Below the pieces are notes generated by a model. That model was given only the letters and a program-made list of their open reading frames with translations, searched no databases and was not told where the DNA came from. Source: Deltaproteobacteria bacterium (GTDB taxonomy: Bacteria; Desulfobacterota; Desulfarculia; Adiutricales; JAGVGV01). From it: 8,408 nucleotides of DNA. Shown here in pieces: positions 1 through 4,405 of this stretch (positions within the stretch are counted from its first letter, which is position 1; each line of letters begins with the position of its first letter). The stretch is taken from positions 1-8,408 of the forward strand of contig JAGVGV010000578.1 in assembly GCA_020056895.1 (NCBI GenBank), read 5' to 3'. Position numbers and translations under genes: made by a program.

Positions 1-702
1 CGGAATCTGTCCGCCACCCTGAAAGAACGTTTCGCCCCTTGGGTGACCGTGCTTCAAAACCAGGACCAAAAGGGCAAGGCCGAAGCCGGCGCCCAATGGG
101 AAAGCGACGCCACTCCCATTCACCCCATGCGCCTGGCCCGGGAAGTGGATGCCTTTTTCGACCGCGAGGACGACATCGTGGTGGCCGACGGCGGCGACAC
201 CACCACTTGGTTGGGCATGACCCGGACCGCGAAGCGGGCCGGACGATACCTCGATTACGGCCTGTACGGCTGTTTGGGCGCGGGCCTGCCCAACGCCCTG
301 GCGGCCAAGAACCTTTATCCCAATCAACGGGTGGGCCTGCTTTCCGGAGATGGGTCCATCGGTTTCAATTTCATGGAGTTCGAAACCGCCTTACGCAAAA
401 AGCTTCCTTTCGTGGCCGTGGTGAGCAATGATCTGGGCTGGGGCATGATCCGCCACAGCCAGGAAATCAGGATGGGCCGGGCCATTGAAACCGGCACTTG
501 GCTGGGACGGGTGGATTATCACAAGATAGTGGAAGCCATGGGCGGCCGGGGCTTTTTCGTGGAACGGCCCCAGGATATCCGGCCGGCCCTGGAAGAAGCC
601 ATGGCTTCGGAGCAAGTCTGTTTGATCAACGTGATGACCGATCCCACCACCGTGAGCCCGGGCAGCGTGGCGCTGGCGAACCTGGGCGCGTACAAGGCCT
701 GA
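1..702 (+). CDS. Thiamine-diphosphate-dependent enzyme, acetolactate synthase/benzaldehyde lyase-like (C-terminal part, 5' truncated)
   Basis: The frame is open from the first base, so the gene begins left of the window; the GTG at 43 is only an internal codon. About 233 residues are visible, against roughly 550 for full-length members, so this is the C-terminal half carrying the cofactor-binding (PP-type) domain. The ThDP/Mg signature is clear: GDGS at 346-357, about 27 residues of FMEFETA-type sequence, then SND at 424-432 followed by LGWGM. VVADGGDTTTWLG near the start of the domain and the later TGTWLGRVDYHKIVEA..LINV pattern resemble benzaldehyde lyase and the catalytic subunit of acetolactate synthase (known family features). 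Such enzymes cleave or join 2-keto acids and aldehydes using ThDP in the cytosol. The substrate-deciding N-terminal half, including the catalytic Glu, is outside the window, so the reaction is undetermined. An MFS transporter follows 85 bases downstream and may be co-transcribed. Confidence 0.88.
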   Translation, partial: RNLSATLKERFAPWVTVLQNQDQKGKAEAGAQWESDATPIHPMRLAREVDAFFDREDDIVVADGGDTTTWLGMTRTAKRAGRYLDYGLYGCLGAGLPNALAAKNLYPNQRVGLLSGDGSIGFNFMEFETALRKKLPFVAVVSNDLGWGMIRHSQEIRMGRAIETGTWLGRVDYHKIVEAMGGRGFFVERPQDIRPALEEAMASEQVCLINVMTDPTTVSPGSVALANLGAYKA

Positions 703-733
703 AACACGGTTGAACCCTTCTCGACCCCCTTGG

Positions 734-760
734 GGAGGTCCGGCCGAGCGCCGGGCCTCC
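734..760 (+). other. Strong stem-loop between the ThDP enzyme and the transporter
   Basis: GGAGGTCCGGC (734-744) pairs with GCCGGGCCTCC (750-760) over 11 bp with one G-U, closing a five-base loop. No T-run follows: the next bases are AGGGGCCGCC and then the ribosome binding site of the transporter. It is therefore unlikely to be a classical intrinsic terminator. An RNA-processing or stabilising hairpin, or a modest attenuator that lowers transporter expression relative to the enzyme, would fit. The role is inferred; the pairing is read directly. Confidence 0.5.
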
Positions 761-787
761 AGGGGCCGCCCGAAAGGACCACGGATC

Positions 788-2086
788 ATGACGAGCACCG
801 AACCGAACCAAGGCTACGTGGCTTCCCGGGGTTATGCCTGGTATGTCTTCGCCCTGCTCTTCCTCGTCTATATGTTCGATTACATCGACCGCCTGATCGT
901 GGTGTCGCTTTTTCCCTTTCTGCAAAAGGATTGGGGCCTGACCGACACCCAGTGCGGAGCCCTGGTTTCGGCCGTTTACTGGGCCATCGTGGTCTTCACC
1001 TTCCCGGTTTCGCTGCTCATTGACCGCTGGAGCCGGAAAAAGGTGATCGGGATCATGGCCGTGAGCTGGAGCCTGGCCACGTTGGCCTGCGCCTTCACCC
1101 GCAACTTTTCCCAGTTGTTCGTCGCCCGGACCGCCATCGGCATCGGCGAAGCGGGGTACGCGCCGGGTGGAACGGCCATGATCTCGGCCCTGTTCCCTCA
1201 GAAGCAGCGGTCCATGGTCATGGGCCTATGGAACGCCTCCATACCCTTGGGATCGGCCTTGGGCATGGCCATCGGCGGGCTGGTGGCCGAACATTACGGC
1301 TGGCGCCATGCCTTTGGTCTGGTCGCCATCCCAGGCATGATCGTTTCGCTTCTGTTCTTCGGCGTTCGGGATTACAAGACCGTGGCGCTGACGCCTTCCA
1401 CGCCAGCCAAGGGATCGGCCTCCACCAATGCGGGGCAAGGCTTCGCCGTGATCGCCCGGCGGTTCCTGGCGACCCCGTCCCTGATCCTTACCTACTTCGC
1501 CTTCGTGGGCAATACCTTCCTCACCAGCTCCCTTCTGACCTGGATGGCCACCTATTTCCACCGGGTGGACAACATCCCCATGAGCCAGGCCGGAATCAAG
1601 GGCAGTCTGGTGCTTTTCCTGGCCATTGTCGGCGCTCCTTTGGGCGGGTATCTGACTGACCGGTGGATGAAAAAACGGATGGACGCCCGGCTGCTTTTTC
1701 CCGCTCTTTCCTCCTTGCTCACGGCGGTGATCTTTTTCGTGGCCTTTTATTTCTTTACGGGGAAAACCCAATACATCCTGATGCTGGCGGGCGGAATCAC
1801 CTGTTCGGCGTTCGTGCCCGCGGCGGCGGCCGTTACCCAGGATGTGGTTCATCCGGGTCTCCGGGCCATTTCGTACAGCTTGTGCGTAATTTTTCAGAAT
1901 ATCCTGGGCAGCTCGCTCGGCCCCATTTTCGTGGGGTTCATTTCGGACCGGTACGACATCAAAACCGCCCTGACCCTCGTTCCCATCGCCACCTTGGTGG
2001 CCGCCCTGTTGTATTATCTGGCTTCGTTCCATTACGAGCGGGATTTGGCCCGAGTGGAAAAAGTGGCCCTGGAGGCCGAACGTTAA
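788..2086 (+). CDS. Major facilitator superfamily transporter, spinster-like (12 TM)
   Basis: A 432-residue integral inner-membrane secondary transporter. I chose the ATG at 788 because AAAGGA (773-778) lies nine bases upstream; an in-frame TTG at 710 would add 26 Pro/Arg-rich residues that look like hairpin translation. About 12 hydrophobic segments are visible in two halves joined by a polar loop at residues about 196-222. MFS motif A is LIDRWSRKK (D79, R80, R83) between TM2 and TM3, and its echo in the second half is LTDRWMKKR (D291, R292). The first helix contains DYIDR (31-35), and GIGEAGYAPG (118-127) marks TM4. These last two features are typical of the spinster and organic-anion/hexuronate branches of the MFS (family knowledge). 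The substrate cannot be read from sequence; linkage to a 2-keto-acid/aldehyde-type ThDP enzyme makes a small organic acid plausible. A hairpin terminator candidate follows 17 bases after the stop. Confidence 0.9.
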   Translation: MTSTEPNQGYVASRGYAWYVFALLFLVYMFDYIDRLIVVSLFPFLQKDWGLTDTQCGALVSAVYWAIVVFTFPVSLLIDRWSRKKVIGIMAVSWSLATLACAFTRNFSQLFVARTAIGIGEAGYAPGGTAMISALFPQKQRSMVMGLWNASIPLGSALGMAIGGLVAEHYGWRHAFGLVAIPGMIVSLLFFGVRDYKTVALTPSTPAKGSASTNAGQGFAVIARRFLATPSLILTYFAFVGNTFLTSSLLTWMATYFHRVDNIPMSQAGIKGSLVLFLAIVGAPLGGYLTDRWMKKRMDARLLFPALSSLLTAVIFFVAFYFFTGKTQYILMLAGGITCSAFVPAAAAVTQDVVHPGLRAISYSLCVIFQNILGSSLGPIFVGFISDRYDIKTALTLVPIATLVAALLYYLASFHYERDLARVEKVALEAER

Positions 2087-2103
2087 CCGCGCCCCTTCGC
2101 CAG

Positions 2104-2131
2104 GGGGATGGTCCCGCCGGACGACATCCCC
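2104..2131 (+). terminator. Probable intrinsic terminator after the MFS transporter
   Basis: GGGGATG (2104-2110) pairs with CATCCCC (2125-2131). Stacked inside it, GTCC (2111-2114) pairs with GGAC (2119-2122) around a CGCC loop, leaving a two-base bulge (2123-2124). That gives 11 GC-rich pairs beginning 17 bases after the stop codon. The following TCTTGCCTT is only a broken T-run, so termination may be partial. Confidence 0.5.
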
Positions 2132-2133
2132 TC

Positions 2134-2162
2134 TTGCCTTCCCCGAGCGTCCGGTGTACTCT
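2134..2162 (+). promoter_or_regulatory. Weak candidate sigma-70 promoter for the CheX-receiver gene
   Basis: TTGCCT (2134-2139) matches 4 of 6 of the -35 consensus. It is followed by a 17-base spacer and TACTCT (2157-2162, 3 of 6), with TG directly before the -10. It sits just after the terminator candidate and about 50 bases before the start at 2215. The position is sensible, but the match is weak enough to be chance. Confidence 0.28.
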
Positions 2163-2214
2163 GACCCCGGGGAAAAAGCGAAACGAACATTCATTGGGGA
2201 TCGAGGCTTCTGGC

Positions 2215-3105
2215 ATGGTCGATATTCCGTACGCCGAACTCGTTGACGTTCTGGCGCGCAACGCCACCGACATTTTCCGCGAAATGACCGGCGCGGAAGT
2301 GGTCCAATACAAGGTGAAAGCGGATGAACGCCTGGGGGAAGTGATCCCCATGGCCCACGTGATCGATTACGAACACCTTAAAAAAACCGCGAACGGCCAA
2401 TTCATCCTGGGATTCGCCAATGTGGATATGGCCGTGGCCGTGGCCACCGCGCTGGCGGAAAAAATGGGTCTGGCCCGAGTGACGGACCTGGACGAAATCG
2501 CTCTGGACTTGTTGAACGAATTCATGAACACGATCATTGGCCGGACCATTTCGGAATGGGACCGGCTGGGAACGGCCGTCCGTTTCAGCCCGCCTTCGGC
2601 CATCAAATTCACCAGCGTCAAGCTCGATACTTCAGGCGGAGCTCACGCCTTCGTGGTGATCCTGTCGCTCAACTTCAGCCACGTGGCCTTCCGGGTGACC
2701 TTCAACGAGGAGCGGAAGGAAAGCATGGCCATCCGCCGCCGGATTCTGGTCACCGAAGATTCCGCCGTGATCCGGACGATCATCGGCCGCACCTTGGAAA
2801 AATTCGGCTTTGAAGTGGCCCAGGCCGAAAACGGGCGCCGGTCCGTGGAAGTGTACCGCGAGTTCCGGCCTCACCTGGTCATCATGGACCTGGTCATGCC
2901 CGAAATGGGCGGTCTGGAAGCCATGACGTCCATCCTCGAATCCGACCCCCATGCCAAATTCATCATCCTCACCTCCACGGCGCGGCGGGACCAGGTGCTT
3001 TCGGCCAAAAAACTGGGAGTACGGTCCTATTTGATCAAGCCCTTCCAACCCGAAGCCCTGATGAAGGCGATCAACCAGTTTTTCACCGCGCATAAAGACG
3101 CCTGA
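2215..3105 (+). CDS. CheX-type chemotaxis phosphatase domain fused to a CheY-like receiver domain
   Basis: A 296-residue cytosolic two-domain signalling protein. The ATG at 2215 has GAGG at 2203-2206, eight bases upstream. Residues 1 to about 165 resemble the CheC/CheX/FliY fold. The phosphatase signature D-x3-E-x2-N is present as D98, E102, N105, followed after about 20 residues by a Pro pair (126-127), close to the family's usual N-x22-P. Residues about 174-296 are a full receiver domain with acidic pair E181/D182, phospho-acceptor D225 in VIMDLVMPEMGG, switch T253 in ILTST, and K275 in LIKPF. In CheX proteins the E and N direct hydrolysis of CheY-phosphate (established), so the two active sites suggest a built-in, self-limiting phospho-relay or sink. 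No DNA-binding output domain is present, and no histidine kinase, CheA or flagellar gene lies nearby, so the kinase partner is elsewhere. A second start at 2725 could yield the receiver alone. Confidence 0.87.
   Translation: MVDIPYAELVDVLARNATDIFREMTGAEVVQYKVKADERLGEVIPMAHVIDYEHLKKTANGQFILGFANVDMAVAVATALAEKMGLARVTDLDEIALDLLNEFMNTIIGRTISEWDRLGTAVRFSPPSAIKFTSVKLDTSGGAHAFVVILSLNFSHVAFRVTFNEERKESMAIRRRILVTEDSAVIRTIIGRTLEKFGFEVAQAENGRRSVEVYREFRPHLVIMDLVMPEMGGLEAMTSILESDPHAKFIILTSTARRDQVLSAKKLGVRSYLIKPFQPEALMKAINQFFTAHKDA
2707..2727 (+). promoter_or_regulatory. Possible internal ribosome binding site and start for a free receiver domain
   Basis: GAGGAG (2707-2712) and AAGGA (2716-2720) stand 12 and 4 bases before an in-frame ATG at 2725 (Met171). 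Translation from here would give a 126-residue CheY-like protein starting MAIRRRILV, almost exactly at the normal receiver-domain boundary. Neither spacing is ideal, and the purines also encode a natural EERKE linker, so this is a possibility and not a call. Confidence 0.3.
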
Positions 3106-3200
3106 AACCCGGCTCGCGATCCAAGCCCGCCGGGCGAAGCATGCCTTGCCCTGGATTCACTCGAACGCCCGAAAGATTCTCCCTCGGTTTCAAGCAACGC

Positions 3201-3243
3201 CGAAAAAACGAAAGGACCACCCAACCATCGGGGTGATCCTTTC
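3201..3243 (-). terminator. Intrinsic terminator of the small membrane protein gene
   Basis: On the minus-strand transcript, GAAAGGATCACCC (from 3243-3231) pairs with GGGTGGTCCTTTC (3222-3210). This gives 13 continuous pairs with one U-G and an eight-base loop, followed by G and six T residues (3208-3203). It is a textbook Rho-independent terminator about 80 bases past the stop at 3324. Read on the plus strand the stem has a C-A mismatch and only a TTTT run further on, so it would terminate the CheX-receiver transcript less well. Confidence 0.85.
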
Positions 3244-3266
3244 CGAAAGACCGGTTTTCCCGCTCG

Positions 3267-3300
3267 AACGCCGCCTCCGGCCCGCTGGGGCGTTGGAGGC
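3267..3300. repeat. Interleaved pair of 6-bp inverted repeats in the 3' region of the small gene
   Basis: Two perfect complementary pairs are interleaved. AACGCC (3267-3272) matches GGCGTT (3289-3294), and the abutting GCCTCC (3273-3278) matches GGAGGC (3295-3300), with ten bases between the halves. The order a-b-a'-b' means the two stems compete or form a strained pseudoknot in the untranslated tail of the minus-strand transcript. Function is unknown. Confidence 0.4.
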
Positions 3301-3323
3301 TCCCCCGAGAAGGGGAACGGAAC

Positions 3324-3533
3324 CTACCGCCAGAAGAACAATTTCCCGGTGATGATGGACCAGTATAAAAGACCGGTCGAGACCAGCGAAATGAGGCCGG
3401 AAACGAACATACCGTGGATCAGGTGCATATCCAGAACCACGCCGATAATGAGCAGGGGAATGAGCATCAGGATCAACGCGCCGACTTTCTGGCCGGTTTC
3501 CATGTGAAATTCTTTTTGGGCCTGGGTGGACAT
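3324..3533 (-). CDS. Small two-helix membrane protein of unknown function
   Basis: A 69-residue protein that I do not recognise. The ATG at 3533 has GAGGTG (3543-3538) just upstream, with the GAGG core six bases from the start, and the stop is TAG at 3326-3324. The N-terminus (MSTQAQKEFHMETGQK) is polar. It is followed by hydrophobic segments at about residues 17-34 (LILMLIPLLIIGVV) and 40-62 (MFVSGLISLVSTGLLYWSI), joined by a short DMHLIHG turn containing two His, and ending GKLFFWR. The positive charges at both ends suggest a cytoplasmic N- and C-terminus (positive-inside rule). Its own near-consensus promoter and a strong terminator show an independently expressed single-gene unit, which argues strongly that it is a real gene and not a chance frame. 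A role as a membrane stress protein or small subunit cannot be distinguished from sequence. Confidence 0.78.
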   Translation of the reverse strand: MSTQAQKEFHMETGQKVGALILMLIPLLIIGVVLDMHLIHGMFVSGLISLVSTGLLYWSIITGKLFFWR

Positions 3534-3562
3534 GGTGCACCTCGGTAGTGGAAATTTTCACG

Positions 3563-3591
3563 TTTGTACCAAAAGCCTTCGCCGATGTCAA
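3563..3591 (-). promoter_or_regulatory. Sigma-70-type promoter for the small membrane protein
   Basis: On the minus strand TTGACA (3591-3586), a perfect -35, is followed by a 17-base spacer and TACAAA (3568-3563, 4 of 6). The expected transcription start is near 3556, giving an untranslated leader of about 22 bases that contains the GAGGTG ribosome binding site. It points away from the DJ-1 gene promoter. Confidence 0.72.
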
Positions 3592-3605
3592 GATCCAGAC
3601 CATTC

Positions 3606-3640
3606 TTTCCGGCGGAATATCCACGCTTGCCAGCCGGAAA
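3606..3640. promoter_or_regulatory. Candidate operator: 8-bp inverted repeat between divergent promoters
   Basis: TTTCCGGC (3606-3613) is the exact reverse complement of GCCGGAAA (3633-3640), with a 19-base gap and arm centres 27 bases apart. The left arm lies between the two -35 elements and the right arm lies in the -35/-10 spacer of the rightward promoter. Both predicted transcription starts point away from it, so it would not be transcribed as an RNA hairpin. That favours a DNA-binding site for a dimeric regulator. No regulator gene is in the window. Confidence 0.4.
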
Positions 3641-3655
3641 AGGGCATCGTACAAT
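3627..3655 (+). promoter_or_regulatory. Sigma-70-type promoter for the DJ-1 family gene
   Basis: TTGCCA (3627-3632, 5 of 6) is followed by a 17-base spacer and TACAAT (3650-3655, 5 of 6). The predicted start is near 3662, leaving a leader of about 70 bases before the start codon at 3733. It is back-to-back with the promoter of the small membrane protein, with 35 bases between the two -35 boxes. Confidence 0.72.
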
Positions 3656-3732
3656 AACCCAGGATTAGGGAAAAAGCGGCCCTCCTATAGTGAAAAATGG
3701 GAGCCTTGGCCGTAATAACAGGTGGTGAGGAA

Positions 3733-4314
3733 ATGATGACCCGACGGGTGCTGGTTCCCGTGGCCGACGGGACCGAGGAATTGGAGGCGGTGGCGATCAT
3801 CGACGTGCTCCGGCGGGCCGGGGCCGCCGTGACAGTGGCCTCGGTGGACGGCCTGACCATCACCGCCTCCCGAGGAACCCGGCTGGTGGCCGACGCGCTT
3901 TTAACCGATTGCCAGGATCAGGCCTTCGATCTTATCGCCCTTCCCGGCGGCCTGCCCGGCGCCGAACGGCTTCGGGACGACGCGGCCCTGACCCGGATGC
4001 TTCAAAGGCACCAGAGCCAGGGGAACCTTTTTGGAGCCATCTGCGCGGCGCCCGTTTTAATCCTGCACACCCACGGTCTTTTGGAAGGCCTTCGAGCCAC
4101 CGCCCACCCGGGCTTTTCGGACCGGCTTCCGGATCAGTCCCGGGTGGCCGAACGGGTGGTCGTGGACGGCTCGGTGGTCACCAGCCGGGGCGCCGGAACC
4201 GCCGTGGAATTCGCCCTCGCCTTGGTTGACCGCCTTTATGGACCCGAAAAGGCCGCCCAGGTCGCGGCGGCCATGGTGGCGCCCGGACCTCGAACCATTG
4301 TCACGAACGATTGA
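3733..4314 (+). CDS. DJ-1/PfpI superfamily protein, YajL/ThiJ-like
   Basis: A 193-residue cytosolic protein, very close to the 189-196 residues of human DJ-1 and E. coli YajL. The family hallmarks sit at nearly the same numbers as in DJ-1: E18 in ADGTEELEA, PGG in the ALPGG turn, nucleophile-elbow cysteine C104 in AICAAP (C106 in DJ-1), and H125 in TAHP (H126 in DJ-1). The C-terminal SRGAGTAVEFALALVD matches the conserved region with Gly-Thr before helix seven. Members protect against oxidative and carbonyl stress; a deglycase/glyoxalase activity is claimed but disputed (established literature). I chose the start at 3733 because GTGAGG (3725-3730) precedes a double ATG. The second ATG (3736) has the better five-base spacing and removes only one residue. 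An in-frame ATG at 3697 lacks a ribosome binding site and adds a non-family N-terminus. It has its own promoter, divergent from the small membrane protein. Confidence 0.92.
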   Translation: MMTRRVLVPVADGTEELEAVAIIDVLRRAGAAVTVASVDGLTITASRGTRLVADALLTDCQDQAFDLIALPGGLPGAERLRDDAALTRMLQRHQSQGNLFGAICAAPVLILHTHGLLEGLRATAHPGFSDRLPDQSRVAERVVVDGSVVTSRGAGTAVEFALALVDRLYGPEKAAQVAAAMVAPGPRTIVTND

Positions 4315-4339
4315 CAGTCCGGCGGCTTCCATGTAACTT
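4311..4339 (+). promoter_or_regulatory. Candidate promoter for the kinase genes, -35 overlapping the DJ-1 stop codon
   Basis: A perfect TTGACA (4311-4316) overlaps the TGA stop of the DJ-1 gene. After a 17-base spacer comes TAACTT (4334-4339), only 3 of 6 for the -10. The predicted leader before 4406 is about 60 bases and contains a 7-base direct repeat AACCGAT (4374-4380 and 4383-4389). No terminator separates it from the DJ-1 gene, so read-through is also possible. Confidence 0.42.
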
Positions 4340-4405
4340 GGTAACGTTCCTGTTTCGTCAGGCTTCCAGGGGAAACCGATTCAACCGATCGGGGGAAAGA
4401 CCGCG

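Noticed and set aside
43..702. GTG at 43 as the true start of the ThDP enzyme
   Set aside because: The frame is open to base 1, the protein would be under half the family length, and no ribosome binding site precedes it.
1226..2194. Minus-strand open frame of 322 codons opposite the MFS gene
   Set aside because: The composition is low-complexity (Gly, His, Gln, Arg), there is no domain or convincing start, and it is antisense to a clear 12-TM transporter.
1663..2214. In-frame upstream extension of the CheX-receiver protein to 1663
   Set aside because: The extension overlaps the MFS gene in another frame, crosses a terminator-like hairpin and has shadow-type composition. The ATG at 2215 has a good ribosome binding site and starts where the domain starts.
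3108..3134. CCCGGC / GCCGGG inverted repeat just after the CheX-receiver stop
   Set aside because: Only six pairs with a 15-base loop and no T-run; not good enough to call a terminator.
3146..3352. 68-codon plus-strand frame in the convergent intergenic region
   Set aside because: It has no ribosome binding site, is rich in Arg and Pro, and overlaps the terminator and the end of the minus-strand gene.
3686..3691. TATAGT as a second -10 box before the DJ-1 gene
   Set aside because: No -35-like element lies 16-18 bases upstream, and the promoter at 3627-3655 is much better.
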